From: Flavobacteriaceae bacterium CP2B
GTDB taxonomy: Bacteria > Bacteroidota > Bacteroidia > Flavobacteriales > Flavobacteriaceae
Direction of reading: 5' to 3'
DNA length: 64,000 nucleotides
Assembly: GCA_001683825.1 (NCBI GenBank)
Contig: LXTR01000038.1
Location: 186,001 to 250,000, forward strand
Under the pieces are notes generated by a model. The model was not told the origin of the DNA, did not search any database, and saw nothing but the letters and a program-made list of their open reading frames with translations. Of the stretch, positions 52,554-62,473 are shown in pieces. Each line of letters begins with the position of its first letter. The stretch's first letter is position 1. The position numbers and the translations under genes were made by a program.

Positions 52554-54947
52554 TTAATCCGGCTTAAATATAAGTAAAGAATTGGAAGGCCTGGTTATCT
52601 CGGCTTTATTAAGCAGCATTTTTCGGAATTTCCCGTCAACGTACATCCCGGCCTGGTCCTTGTAATGGACACTAAATGGGTTCCCTGATTGCCCGGTGGG
52701 CAGGATACTCAGGCTGTTTTCAATATCGGAAAAATCGACAATTCGACGGGTCGAAGGGCCATGGGTCACCTTGTTGTCCCCATGCTCCCCGTAGGTGAAG
52801 CCCATATTGTTGATAACTTCCCTGGATCCCCTGACAGGAAAAGGCCCCACATTGAAGAAAGAGCGGAGTAGCCGTACCCTGCCTATGGGATGTTCGTGTT
52901 CAAGTTGATGTACCCTTTCCCAGGTCCATAAACCGGTGTCTTTCCCCAGTTGTTCTTCCAGGGATTCGTAGGCCTGTTGAAATGCCAACTGGACGATCTC
53001 CTGTTTCCCTTCGACGATATCGGGAGTATGCTTCCTGTCCCACCAGACCGAATGCTCCCTGGCCGCCATGGGGGCGATGGCCCGTTTGTGAAAATGCGTT
53101 GCCAGGAACTCCTTGAAATGTATTTCCCCCAGTTTATCCCCAAAGGTATGCTTGAGGAAGAAGTAGACCCACCTGTGAAAAAAAGTGGGCTCGGAAGTTT
53201 TAAGGGGATAGTTGCCCTTCCACCGGCTGAGGTTGTCCAGCAGCTTGATCTGTTTGTTTGTGAGTTTGCCGACATCCAGTGATTTGGCAAGATCGATGGC
53301 GATTTCGGGGTTCACCGGGGAACGGTCGTCCAGGATCATGGCGCTTACCGACTTCCGGTCCCAATCATCCTTTGATTCCAGGATATCGACGATACGCCTC
53401 GCCCGGTTCTCCGGCAGGTAGTAACCCGGGTACGCCTTACCCCCTACCGGCTCTGGTTGGTTATTGGCCGAATACACATAGTTCCACGGAGGGTTTATGG
53501 CCTTTGGGTTCTCATGGAACCCCAGGTACTCCTGCACCTCTTCCCGGCCGCTGCTTCCATCAAGGATGAGTTTGGTGTTCACGCTATCGGGCATGGTGTA
53601 CAATTTTGCACTGGCCCACCAGGCCACGTTGCCTTCTGCATCCCCGTACATAACATTCAACCCGGGGGCGTGAAGCCCGGGGAGCGCACTTTGGAATCCC
53701 TGGAGGTCGTCCGCGTGCGACAGGCCATAGAGTGTTTCCAGCAGTTTGTTTTCTAATCGGGTATAAATCCATGACATACTCACGGGCCTGCCAGGCCCCA
53801 GCTGTTTGGCAATAGCATTCATTACCGGCCCGTGCCTTGTGCGCTTGTAACTAAAGCTTACCTCTTTTTGGTCTTTGACCCGGATACTATGGGTAACCCG
53901 GTCATAGTCCGCATAGCCTCCGGGAACGGCATACCTATTGGAATCCGAGGGGTGGGGTTGTTCGTAATAGAAGTCCAGGTCATCGTTCTCAAACATGGTG
54001 AGTCCATAAGCCGCTTTGCGATTATGGCCCAGCAAGGGAAAGGGAATCCCTGCCAGGTGGTACCCGTACTTCTCGTAGTTGGGGGTAGACAGGTGGGCTT
54101 CGTACCAGACCGATGGCTGGGCGAACCCGATATGGGGGTCATTTGCCAGGATGACTTTCCCGTTCCTGGTTTTGGGGGGCGCGATAACCCAACTGTTGCT
54201 GCCGATGAACTGCGGTATCGGCAATGGTGCCAGGGCAGCAGTAACGGCGCCCAGGAGTTGCGGTGCCACCGAGTCTTTTACTGCCGGCTCATAATTCCGG
54301 ATCCGGGTTACCAGCGAATCATACCCTATCTCAAGGTCTTCCAGGTATGCGGTCCCCAGGCTGTCCCTGATATGGGTAAGCAACGGATCTGTTTTATGTG
54401 CCATGGCAAATGAAAAGGCCATATAGCCAATGGCATTGTGAATATCCTCCAGCTCAAAAGGGGTCTTCCTTATCCCGGTCAGGTAAAACTCCACAGGGGT
54501 GGGACCAGAGGCGATAAATTCATTGATCCCATCCAGGTATGCCTGCGACAAAACCACTTCAGGACGCTGCCTGTCCAGTGCTGATACCGCGTCCCGACTG
54601 GCCTCCGCGATACCCAGCGCAAGGAAAAAACGGTCGGTAGGCAACAATTCTTTACCAAATACCTCAGAAAGCCCGCCCCTGGCGACCCTTCTAAGCAATT
54701 CCATTTGCCAGAGGCGATCCTGGGCATGTACGTAGCCCAATGCCCTGAAGGCGTCTTCCTCTGTATTGCCATATATGTGCGGTACGCCGTAAGGGTCATA
54801 GTATACATCTACCTGGGCGGCAAGTCCCGCCAGGGATTTAACCCCGTCATAGTCGGGTTTTAGGGACTGGTAGGCGAAGACCCCGGCGAGGAAGCCCAAC
54901 CCGAGGATCACCATCAGTATCCAGCCCAAGCGCTTAAGTAGTTTCAA
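52554..54947 (-). CDS. Penicillin acylase family N-terminal-serine hydrolase
   Basis: A 797-residue Ntn hydrolase. Seen: an N-terminal membrane/signal segment (about 8-27), the alpha-subunit region with GVPHIYGNTEEDAFRALGYVHAQDRLWQ, then the autocatalytic junction Gly249-Ser250 in FIGSNSWVIAPP, whose Ser becomes the nucleophile of the beta chain, and NDPHIGFAQPSVWYE. Family members hydrolyse penicillins, acyl-homoserine lactones or other amides in the periplasm; the substrate here is not known. The start appears to be TTG at 54947. TATCTTTA about 20 bases upstream resembles a -7 element. Confidence 0.9.
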   Translation of the reverse strand: MKLLKRLGWILMVILGLGFLAGVFAYQSLKPDYDGVKSLAGLAAQVDVYYDPYGVPHIYGNTEEDAFRALGYVHAQDRLWQMELLRRVARGGLSEVFGKELLPTDRFFLALGIAEASRDAVSALDRQRPEVVLSQAYLDGINEFIASGPTPVEFYLTGIRKTPFELEDIHNAIGYMAFSFAMAHKTDPLLTHIRDSLGTAYLEDLEIGYDSLVTRIRNYEPAVKDSVAPQLLGAVTAALAPLPIPQFIGSNSWVIAPPKTRNGKVILANDPHIGFAQPSVWYEAHLSTPNYEKYGYHLAGIPFPLLGHNRKAAYGLTMFENDDLDFYYEQPHPSDSNRYAVPGGYADYDRVTHSIRVKDQKEVSFSYKRTRHGPVMNAIAKQLGPGRPVSMSWIYTRLENKLLETLYGLSHADDLQGFQSALPGLHAPGLNVMYGDAEGNVAWWASAKLYTMPDSVNTKLILDGSSGREEVQEYLGFHENPKAINPPWNYVYSANNQPEPVGGKAYPGYYLPENRARRIVDILESKDDWDRKSVSAMILDDRSPVNPEIAIDLAKSLDVGKLTNKQIKLLDNLSRWKGNYPLKTSEPTFFHRWVYFFLKHTFGDKLGEIHFKEFLATHFHKRAIAPMAAREHSVWWDRKHTPDIVEGKQEIVQLAFQQAYESLEEQLGKDTGLWTWERVHQLEHEHPIGRVRLLRSFFNVGPFPVRGSREVINNMGFTYGEHGDNKVTHGPSTRRIVDFSDIENSLSILPTGQSGNPFSVHYKDQAGMYVDGKFRKMLLNKAEITRPSNSLLIFKPD

Positions 54948-55017
54948 TCGACAGCGGTTTATACCGATTAAAGATAGTCGGAATTACAGGATAAAAAAAG
55001 AAGGCGTTGAACTATCG

Positions 55018-57009
55018 TTACAAGGGAGTCTTAAGCATTGTTGCCTCCCGGTAATTCCGCAACCCGTTTAGCAACCACTCCCGGTAACGCGCGCTATCGG
55101 TATTCTGGATGGCCGGGCTTAGGATTTCCAGTTGGGGCGAGAGTAAAACATAATACGGCTGTGAGGCCGCCCCAAAGTTGACCGTCTGGAAAGTCCCCCA
55201 TTTTTGGCCCACGGTTTCGATCTGCTTGACACGTCCTGAATCATAGCGGAAGGAAAACTGCTCTTCGGCAGGTAATTCCTTGCGATCGTCTATGTAGAGT
55301 GAAATAAGGACAAAATCTTCCTTCAGCAGCGGGAATATATCGGGTTCACTCCAAACATTCTCCTCCATTTTACGGCAGTTGACACAGGCCCACCCGGTAA
55401 AATCAAGCAAAATAGGTTTGCGCACCTCCCGGGCATAGGCTACCCCTTCTTCAAAATCTTTAAAACAGTTGATCCCCAGGGGGCAGTCGCTTTCCTGTTC
55501 GAAAACGCTGTAGAAATCGGGGGGGGGAAAGCCACTCAGGCCTTTCAGGGGAATGGCTTTGAACAAGCCAAGTACCAGGTACAGTGTAAACAAGGCACTA
55601 AGGACCCCGATACCCCCCCGAGCCGGGGATATCTTTTGCTTGGGCCCCTGTTGGTAGATCCTGAAAGCCCCAAACAGGTAAAGGGTAAGTCCCAGGGCCA
55701 ACAATATCCAGGAAGCCAGGAATATTTCACGTTTAAAAATGCCCCAGTTGCCTACAAGGTCCGCATTGGAAAGAAATTTCAGTGCCAGGCCAAGTTCCAG
55801 AAAACCCAGGACCCCTTTTACCGTATTCATCCATCCCCCGGACCTGGGCAGTGAATTCAACCATGTGGGAAAGAGGGCAAAAAGGGCAAAAGGCAAGCCC
55901 AGGGCCACCCCAAAGCCCAGCATCCCGGCTGTCAGGTTGGCTGCTACCTCCCCTTCGGCCAAAGTGGTACTGCCGAGCAAACCGCCCAAAATCGGGCCGG
56001 TACAGGAAAATGACACTATAGCCAAGGTCACCGCCATAAAGAAGATCCCCATGGCACCCCCTACGCGGGAAGACGCCTTGTCCATTTTATTGGCCCAGGA
56101 ACTTGGCAGCGTGAGCTCATAGAACCCGAAAAACGAAAAGGCGAAAAAGACAAAAATCAGGAAGAAGAAGACGTTTAGCCAAACATTGGTGGCAATGGTG
56201 TTGAGGATTTGTGAATCTAAGGAGTCAAAAAGGTGAAAAGGCAAACTGAGTAAAAAGTAGATGAGCACGATAAAAAACCCGTACAACAGGGCGTTGAAGA
56301 CCCCCTTTGACTTTTTCTGCGATTGTTTGGTAAAAAAGGAGACCGTAAGGGGTATCATGGGGAAGACACAAGGGGTCAACAGCGCGATCAGACCGCCGAG
56401 AAAACCCAGCCCGAAAATCACCCAAAGGGTAGCCTTGCCATCGGTACCCCCTCCCGGGCCGCCGGTCAGCAGCTCCTTGTTTTTCAAATCCAGTTTCAGG
56501 CCCGCACTCAACGCGAGGCTACGGTCGTCTACCGTTTGATCGGCCACTACCACCGGTCCGCCATCCAGCGAGAAATAGAATGTTTCCTCAACCGGGATAC
56601 AGACTTCTTTGCATACCTGGTAAAAAAGTTCCAGGTCAATTTGTTTCAGACCCGGGTCGAGGCGTTTGACGCGCTGCCGGAAGACCGCCTTTTCTTTGAA
56701 AAAGGTTTCATCTACCTCAAAGATATCACTGTAGGCGGTTTGGGTTTCGCTCTCCTCAGTGGCGCCCAGGAGTTCATAGGTGCCGCCGGCGTCCACATAA
56801 GTGAATTCCGTGGGCAGCGGCCCACCTTCCGGTGTATGTTGGGAATATACGTGCCAGCCGGCTGCAATCTCGGCCGTAAGGATCAGTTCATATTCTTCAC
56901 CGGAAAGCTGTCGTACATCCTGTGACCAACGTACAGGGTCTTCATCCAGTTGGGCAAACCCTGTAGTAGTGCCCAGGACCAATAGGAGGTATAAAAAAAC
57001 TTTTTTCAT
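55018..57009 (-). CDS. dsbD: Thiol:disulfide interchange protein DsbD
   Basis: A 663-residue inner-membrane protein that passes electrons from cytoplasmic thioredoxin to periplasmic disulfides. Seen: signal peptide, an N-terminal periplasmic domain with paired Cys in FYQVCKEVCIPVEE, eight membrane helices (about 195-480) with redox Cys in LTPCVFPMIPL and SFSCTGPILGGLLG, and a C-terminal thioredoxin-like domain with the CxxC in GWACVNCRKMEE. Complete and of normal domain order. Its ATG overlaps the tilS stop by 4 bases. Confidence 0.95.
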   Translation of the reverse strand: MKKVFLYLLLVLGTTTGFAQLDEDPVRWSQDVRQLSGEEYELILTAEIAAGWHVYSQHTPEGGPLPTEFTYVDAGGTYELLGATEESETQTAYSDIFEVDETFFKEKAVFRQRVKRLDPGLKQIDLELFYQVCKEVCIPVEETFYFSLDGGPVVVADQTVDDRSLALSAGLKLDLKNKELLTGGPGGGTDGKATLWVIFGLGFLGGLIALLTPCVFPMIPLTVSFFTKQSQKKSKGVFNALLYGFFIVLIYFLLSLPFHLFDSLDSQILNTIATNVWLNVFFFLIFVFFAFSFFGFYELTLPSSWANKMDKASSRVGGAMGIFFMAVTLAIVSFSCTGPILGGLLGSTTLAEGEVAANLTAGMLGFGVALGLPFALFALFPTWLNSLPRSGGWMNTVKGVLGFLELGLALKFLSNADLVGNWGIFKREIFLASWILLALGLTLYLFGAFRIYQQGPKQKISPARGGIGVLSALFTLYLVLGLFKAIPLKGLSGFPPPDFYSVFEQESDCPLGINCFKDFEEGVAYAREVRKPILLDFTGWACVNCRKMEENVWSEPDIFPLLKEDFVLISLYIDDRKELPAEEQFSFRYDSGRVKQIETVGQKWGTFQTVNFGAASQPYYVLLSPQLEILSPAIQNTDSARYREWLLNGLRNYREATMLKTPL

Positions 57010-58310
57010 GCTTTCCAGGTGATTTTGAGAATCGTATTGGTCGTATCCGTCACCTTGAACCTTTCATCGGCCCTCAGCCCTACTACCCAGACGATGTCGT
57101 CTCCGGAACACAACAGCCATTGTCCTTCCTTGGCGATCATATCCAGTTTCTCATCCTTATACAACTTCGATATTTTCTTTTTCCCATCCATTCCCAGGGG
57201 ATAAAAATAGTCCCCTTTTTGCCATTTACGAAGCCTCAGTACTGGGTTTAACGTTTCCTTATCAACATATAGTATGTGTCTGGACCGCTCCCCCATTTGC
57301 ATCACTTCTTCCATGGTTAAACGGATGGGCGAAAGGACGGACCCCGTTCCGAGCGCGAATTCACAGGCTCCTGCTTCCTCCAGGGGCCATGGCTGCAGCA
57401 GGAGATGTTCGCGGTCGCGGATCAACCTGTGCGTTTTGCTGCGCAGAAACCTGCCACTGCCCGAAGCCAGGAGCCCGGCCACCTGCCCCCCTTCAAATCC
57501 GTAGGCGGAAAAGAGCAGGTGCAGGTAATCCTCCCTGGGAATAAGGGCCTCCAGGGCGGCCACGGCCATCCGGACATGCCCACCCTCCTGATCGAAAATT
57601 TGTTCTGTAAGTTGTTCCCGATGTTGCTGCAATATCAGAGCACTGCCAGCCAGGTGATTTTGTGCCCTCAGGAAATTCTCCAAAAATGCCGGGTGCAGTT
57701 CCCTGAGCCGTGGCACTACCTCCATGCGGATCTTGTTCCTGAGGTATTTGGATTCCTCATTGCTGCTGTCATCCCGCCATGCCAGCTTACAAACCTTTGC
57801 ATACTGCTGGATTTCATCCCTGGAAAATGGCAATAACGGCCTGGCCAGTGCTTTTCCCCTTTCCGGAATTCCGGTCAGCCCCTCCAATCCGCTTCCCCGG
57901 GAAAGGTTGATGATAAACGTTTCCAGGGAATCATCGGCATGGTGTGCCGTAAGCAACACTTCCAGGTCCTGTTGTCCGAGGATTTCCGAAAACCAATGGT
58001 AGCGGAGTGCCCGCGCAGCCATCTGTACGGATACCTGGTGTTTATTTACATAGCCCAGCGTATCAAAATGGGTTACGAAAAAAGGCCGTTGGAGGGTATG
58101 GCTTAGTTCGGCGACAAACCGCTCGTCGGCATCGCTCTCTGCGCCCCGCAATCCAAAATTGCAATGGGCAATCGCATAATCCAGTTGGCAGGCCTCGCAG
58201 AGGTGTACCAGCACTACGCTGTCCAAACCACCGCTACAGGCCACCAGCAAGGACTTTTCCTTTAAGTCGGGCAAGTGTTCATCCAGGTGTTTTTTAAAGG
58301 CCTCCAGCAT
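57006..58310 (-). CDS. tilS: tRNA(Ile)-lysidine synthase
   Basis: A 434-residue enzyme that converts C34 of tRNA-Ile(CAU) to lysidine, which is essential for AUA decoding. Seen: PP-loop ATP-binding motif ACSGGLDSVVLVHL, HCNFGLRGAESDADERFV, TAHHADDSLETFIINLSRGSGLEGLTGI, and a C-terminal domain with KISKLYKDEKL. Normal length. It is followed with overlap by dsbD and preceded by the lysophospholipase-like gene at 60 bases. Confidence 0.95.
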   Translation of the reverse strand: MLEAFKKHLDEHLPDLKEKSLLVACSGGLDSVVLVHLCEACQLDYAIAHCNFGLRGAESDADERFVAELSHTLQRPFFVTHFDTLGYVNKHQVSVQMAARALRYHWFSEILGQQDLEVLLTAHHADDSLETFIINLSRGSGLEGLTGIPERGKALARPLLPFSRDEIQQYAKVCKLAWRDDSSNEESKYLRNKIRMEVVPRLRELHPAFLENFLRAQNHLAGSALILQQHREQLTEQIFDQEGGHVRMAVAALEALIPREDYLHLLFSAYGFEGGQVAGLLASGSGRFLRSKTHRLIRDREHLLLQPWPLEEAGACEFALGTGSVLSPIRLTMEEVMQMGERSRHILYVDKETLNPVLRLRKWQKGDYFYPLGMDGKKKISKLYKDEKLDMIAKEGQWLLCSGDDIVWVVGLRADERFKVTDTTNTILKITWKA

Positions 58311-58370
58311 GGGTCAAAGGTAGGAAAGATTTGGATGTAAGGCGCGCCTTCCTTTCGTCCCGGGTCTTTG

Positions 58371-59192
58371 TTACAACTGTTGGTCCAGCCAGGCCAGCAT
58401 CCGCCCAAAGAAATCCTCCCGGCAACGGTCATGGTGCAGTTCATGGTACCCGCCATCAAACAACTCCAGTGTCGTCTCCCGGTTAGCCGCATGGAATTCC
58501 TGTGTAGCGCGGTAGTCAATAATGGGGTCGGCCGTACCGTGTAGCAGCAGGGTGGGTACGTTCAGGTCAGGGGCATGGGCCAGGGCCCATTTGCCCGCGG
58601 CTATCACCGGAAATGAAAACATGGGGCTCACCTTGCGGTGTACGAGTGGATCATTTTGATAGCGGGCTACTTCTTCAGGGATCCTGGAGATCCCCCCGGG
58701 GTCGAGGCCTGAATCCAGCGTGAGGGAAGGATAGAGGTGCAGCAGGGCTTTCCCCAGCAGCATTTTCCATGATGGGGGCTGGAACGCCAACCGCAGGTAC
58801 GGGCTTGAGGCGATAAGTGCACTGACCCCCCCAGGGCTCCTCAACTGCTGGTTCAGGACCAGGTTGCCGCCCAGGCTGTGCCCGTAAAGGAAGCATGGCA
58901 GGCCCGCATATTCCCCAGAGGCCAGGGCTATCGCGTGGGTTACCAATTCCAACAGGGCTTGATAGGATGGGCAATGCCCCCGCTTCCCGCCCGACCTTCC
59001 GTGTCCGAAATGATCGTAGCGGATTACGGCTATACCCTGTTGCAGGAAAAACGGGACCACGGTATCCAGGTAACGTCTGGAGTGCTCCCCGAAACCATGG
59101 ACAAGGACCATTACCGCCCTGGGGGATTCAAGGCTATGGCCTGTGGCATAGATGACTGTGCCATGGGACTTCCAACTGAGATCGCGTGTCAT
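58371..59192 (-). CDS. Alpha/beta hydrolase, monoacylglycerol lipase-like
   Basis: A 273-residue cytoplasmic hydrolase of the serine aminopeptidase S33/lysophospholipase type. Seen: oxyanion HGFGEHSRRY, FDHFGHGRSGGKRGHCPSY, nucleophile elbow GHSLGGNLVLN, catalytic Asp in LLHGTADPIIDY and His in GGYHELHHDRCR. It probably hydrolyses monoacylglycerols or lysophospholipids, by family. It shares direction and close spacing with pabB upstream and tilS downstream. Confidence 0.88.
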   Translation of the reverse strand: MTRDLSWKSHGTVIYATGHSLESPRAVMVLVHGFGEHSRRYLDTVVPFFLQQGIAVIRYDHFGHGRSGGKRGHCPSYQALLELVTHAIALASGEYAGLPCFLYGHSLGGNLVLNQQLRSPGGVSALIASSPYLRLAFQPPSWKMLLGKALLHLYPSLTLDSGLDPGGISRIPEEVARYQNDPLVHRKVSPMFSFPVIAAGKWALAHAPDLNVPTLLLHGTADPIIDYRATQEFHAANRETTLELFDGGYHELHHDRCREDFFGRMLAWLDQQL

Positions 59193-59260
59193 TGGTATAT
59201 CTTTTTGAGCTTACCCCAACAGGCAGCCGTTACGTATGGGTTCTTTTGCGGCCTGGAATC

Positions 59261-60565
59261 TCAGGTGTCTTCCAGGACCTCGCGCATGGCTTTTGCCTTC
59301 AGCAAGCACTCCTGGTATTCTGCGGCGATATCCGAGCCTGCCGTAATGGCGCTGCCCACAGAAAACGAAACATAGCGCTTTTCCAAATTATACAAAATAC
59401 TTCGGATCACTACATTGAAATCAAAATTGCCATCCGGGTCAAAATACCCTACTGCCCCGCTGTAAAGCCCTCTTTTGGTTGCCTCCAGGGCTTCGATCAG
59501 TTTCATGGCCGCCACTTTTGGGGCGCCTGTCATACTGCCCATGGGAAACGCTTCCCGTATGACCTCCACCGGGTCTTTAGCCGGATCCACATCCGCGGCA
59601 ACGGTAGAAACCATCTGGTGTACCTGGCGAAAGGTGTGGACTTTGCACAGTTCTTCGACCCTCACGCTTCCTTTAAGGGAGCTTCTGGACAGGTCATTCC
59701 GCACGAGGTCGACGATCATGATATTTTCAGCCCGTTCTTTGGGGTCCATTGCCAGTTGTTCCGCCAGCTTCCGGTCTTCACCGGGATCGTGGGAACGCCT
59801 TGCCGTGCCCTTCATGGGTTGGGCGATAAGCCTGGAACCCGACCTTTTCATGAACCGTTCCGGGGAGGCGGATAGCAGGTAGGCATGTCCAGATTTCATG
59901 TAGGCCGAGAAGGGGGCTGCCGACCGTTTGTTCAGGTTGACAAAGGCCCGATAGGGGTCAATGGTTGCTTCCTCCGCATAAAACTCCTGGCAGAAGTTGG
60001 CCTCATAGATGTCTCCCCTGTGGATATGGAACTGCAGGGCCTGCACCCTTTTAAAATACTCTTCCTTGAATATGCGGAGTTTGATCCGTACGCTGTTCGC
60101 GTCATGGGCGGTATGTTCCCAAGGAGGTATTTTGGTTCGTGCAATGGCTTTGTAGTCCGCGGGAATCTCGTCCTTAATACTGCCAAGGTAGCAGAATTCC
60201 ACCTCCCCTGCCCGGAGCCGGATAAGTCGCATGGGTTGGAAAAAATATAGCTCCGGGAATAAGAGTCCGTCAAAATTCCCGGAATCCAGGGACTCCACAT
60301 CATTTTTGAGATCATACGAAAAGTACCCCACCAGCCAATCCTTATGACGGGAGCGAAAAGCCTTCAAGGCATCAAACCCCCCGGCGGCTTGCATTTTCAG
60401 GGAGTTGGCCGCACCTATGGCCATTAGCCCCTCCAGGGAGCCATATGGATCCTGATGGCCATTACTGTCCAGCCACAACAGGTCATCAAATTGCTGGGCC
60501 CACAGCAGCAATCGGGCTTTAAAGCGTATGGGATCCTTTAAGGCAAAGGTAGCACAGTGGCGCAA
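59261..60565 (-). CDS. pabB: Aminodeoxychorismate synthase component I (anthranilate synthase I family)
   Basis: A 434-residue chorismate-utilising enzyme that makes 4-amino-4-deoxychorismate for folate synthesis. Seen: the conserved C-terminal domain with FHIHRGDIYEANFCQEF, AYLLSASPERFM, PMKGTARRSHDPGEDR, NIMIVDLVRNDLSR, FRQVHQMVSTV, FPMGSMTGAPKVAAMKLI and YSGAVGYFDPDGNFDFNVVIRSI. Lack of a paired trpG and the generic N-terminus favour PabB over TrpE. The frame is open over the FMN reductase gene to 60703, but the TTG at 60565, five bases after that gene's stop, gives the expected N-terminus. Confidence 0.88.
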   Translation of the reverse strand: MRHCATFALKDPIRFKARLLLWAQQFDDLLWLDSNGHQDPYGSLEGLMAIGAANSLKMQAAGGFDALKAFRSRHKDWLVGYFSYDLKNDVESLDSGNFDGLLFPELYFFQPMRLIRLRAGEVEFCYLGSIKDEIPADYKAIARTKIPPWEHTAHDANSVRIKLRIFKEEYFKRVQALQFHIHRGDIYEANFCQEFYAEEATIDPYRAFVNLNKRSAAPFSAYMKSGHAYLLSASPERFMKRSGSRLIAQPMKGTARRSHDPGEDRKLAEQLAMDPKERAENIMIVDLVRNDLSRSSLKGSVRVEELCKVHTFRQVHQMVSTVAADVDPAKDPVEVIREAFPMGSMTGAPKVAAMKLIEALEATKRGLYSGAVGYFDPDGNFDFNVVIRSILYNLEKRYVSFSVGSAITAGSDIAAEYQECLLKAKAMREVLEDT

Positions 60566-60569
60566 GGGT

Positions 60570-61103
60570 TTAGAAATTTGATAGGAATCGTTGGAGGGCT
60601 TCCCGGTGCTCCAGGGAGAGGCTGTCATCGGTAATGCCTTCTTCCCGGGAGAAATTCTCCGAATAGGACGGGAGTGAGAACGTAGCCAGGACCTCGCCTC
60701 CAAACCGGGGCAACATGGCTTCTATGACTTGCAGGGAACCTATGCCACCCCGCTTTCCCCCTGAGGTGGACATCAATAAAATCTTTGTTCCTTCGAGAAA
60801 CTTCCGGTCCAGGCGCGAAAGCCAGTCGAGCAGGTTCTTCATATAGGCAGAGGGGTAGCTATTGTGTTCGTTGACCGACAGGATCAGCCCATCGGCTTGC
60901 TGGAGGTCTTCCTTGAACTCGATCAGGGAATTGGAAAACCCGTGTTCCCGTTCATAGTCCTCACTGTAAAGCGGAAAGGGCATTGTGGCCATGTTCAATT
61001 GCTGGATCTCGTGCCCTTCAATCAGGGAGGTCGTATATTTTACAAGGGAATAGTTGATGGAAGTAGAAGAGTTACTCCCAGCGAAGGCTAGTAATGTGGC
61101 CAT
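60570..61103 (-). CDS. NADPH-dependent FMN reductase-like flavoprotein
   Basis: A 177-residue flavodoxin-fold protein. Seen: the FMN phosphate loop FAGSNSSTSINYSLVKY, LSVNEHNSYPSAYMKNLLDWLSR, and MSTSGGKRGGIGS around the flavin. It is related to chromate/quinone reductases (ChrR/ArsH type); the physiological acceptor is unknown. The frame is open 33 codons further up, but the ATG at 61103 precedes the fold. It is followed at once by pabB. Confidence 0.88.
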   Translation of the reverse strand: MATLLAFAGSNSSTSINYSLVKYTTSLIEGHEIQQLNMATMPFPLYSEDYEREHGFSNSLIEFKEDLQQADGLILSVNEHNSYPSAYMKNLLDWLSRLDRKFLEGTKILLMSTSGGKRGGIGSLQVIEAMLPRFGGEVLATFSLPSYSENFSREEGITDDSLSLEHREALQRFLSNF

Positions 61104-61173
61104 ATTCTGGAATTTTGTATTTCTGAAGTAAACGAAAATACCCCAATTCCAGCGTAAATGCCAGTTATTTGTA

Positions 61174-61181
61174 TAATTTTG
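61174..61181 (+). promoter_or_regulatory. -7 element before the acyltransferase-like gene
   Basis: TAATTTTG, a perfect TAnnTTTG match, 53 bases upstream of the ATG at 61235, in the 131-base region divergent from the FMN reductase gene. No clear -33 element is seen. Confidence 0.4.
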
Positions 61182-61234
61182 CACTTTTAAACATCCAAAC
61201 ATACTGTTTTATAAGTATATAGGGGTAGTCAGTT

Positions 61235-62419
61235 ATGGAACAGAAATCAAACAGGCTTTATTTCATAGATGCCATGCGGGCATGGGCCATCTTAATGATG
61301 TTACAGGGGCATTTTGTGGATAGCCTGCTGGACCCTGTGTTCAGGGATTCTACCAGTACCGCCTTTAATGTCTGGTCGTATTTTCGGGGGATTACCGCGC
61401 CCGTGTTTTTTACGGTTTCGGGATTTATATTTACCTACCTCCTGATACGCGTACCCCAACAGGGCCTTGAAAACCCCAGGGTAAACAAAGGCCTCAGGCG
61501 GGGATTGCAGTTATTGCTGATTGGTTATTTACTCCGTTTAAACCTGTTTGGACTGCTACAGGGTGAGGTCTACGGATCATTCTACCTGGTGGATGTGCTG
61601 CACTGCATTGGCCTTTCTATCCTGGGTGTCATCGGGGTCTACCTGCTGACCGCAAAGAAAAGGCCGTGGGTATTTCCCGCCACTTTGCTCGGGATCACGC
61701 TGGTGCTTTTTATGCTGGAACCCGCTTACAAGCAATGGTCCTACCCTTTGATGCCGGATATAATTGAGAATTACTTCACCAAGGTCAACGGGTCTGTGTT
61801 TACCATCGTCCCCTGGTTTGGCTACGCATCTTTCGGGGCCTTTTTATCCATTTTATTTACCCGTTTTAAAGATGCCCGTTACCTGTATCCGGTGGCTATT
61901 GGTGCGTCATTGCTTTCGGGCGCGGCACTGGTATACCTCTCTTCGCCCCTGTTTGCCGGTTTGGCACAATGGAGCGGGATCAGCCTGTTCCAGGATATTT
62001 TCAACAACAATTACCTGTTTATTCGCCTTGGGAATGTCATGGTGGTCTTTGCGATCTTCATGGTTTTAAGGCGGTTCCTTACCCATAGCACGCTCCTGAA
62101 GCTTGGCCAGAATACGCTCTCCATCTACGTGATCCACTTTGTAGTGCTGTATGGCAGCCTTACCGGGCTCGGGCTCTATTATTATCTGAACCATACCCTT
62201 GCCCCGGCCGTGGTTGTTCCCGGCGCCATCGCTTTTATGTTCGTCTGTTCTTATTCGGCCTTGCAATACGACCTGTACGAGTCACAGATAAAAGGCCGGT
62301 TTGCCGACATGGGCAACCAATTGCGGGGGCAGGCAGAACCCCTGTTGGACGAATTGCAAAGGTATGCAAAACTCCTTGGGTCGCGTTTGTTGCGGATCCT
62401 GCGGCTCGTTAAATCCTGA
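61235..62419 (+). CDS. Multi-pass membrane protein, heparan-alpha-glucosaminide N-acetyltransferase-like (DUF1624)
   Basis: A 394-residue integral membrane protein with about ten helices. Seen: the family opening RLYFIDAMRAWAILMMLQGHFVDSLL with the conserved His, a second segment GITAPVFFTVSGFIFTYLLI and VDVLHCIGLSILG. It is related to membrane acyltransferases that modify sugars at the envelope (DUF1624/HGSNAT and acyltransferase-3 families). After the last helix comes a 50-residue amphipathic tail. The substrate is unknown. Convergent with lpdA 54 bases away, without a clear terminator. Confidence 0.82.
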   Translation: MEQKSNRLYFIDAMRAWAILMMLQGHFVDSLLDPVFRDSTSTAFNVWSYFRGITAPVFFTVSGFIFTYLLIRVPQQGLENPRVNKGLRRGLQLLLIGYLLRLNLFGLLQGEVYGSFYLVDVLHCIGLSILGVIGVYLLTAKKRPWVFPATLLGITLVLFMLEPAYKQWSYPLMPDIIENYFTKVNGSVFTIVPWFGYASFGAFLSILFTRFKDARYLYPVAIGASLLSGAALVYLSSPLFAGLAQWSGISLFQDIFNNNYLFIRLGNVMVVFAIFMVLRRFLTHSTLLKLGQNTLSIYVIHFVVLYGSLTGLGLYYYLNHTLAPAVVVPGAIAFMFVCSYSALQYDLYESQIKGRFADMGNQLRGQAEPLLDELQRYAKLLGSRLLRILRLVKS

Positions 62420-62473
62420 AATACATCCCAATGGCCCTGTAGCGGTTGCCCTGTTGGTTGCGGCGGCAGCCTT

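Noticed and set aside
59261-60703. Longer, 480-residue version of PabB
   Set aside because: The N-terminal extension overlaps the coding region of the FMN reductase in another frame and is unlike the family; TTG at 60565 fits better.
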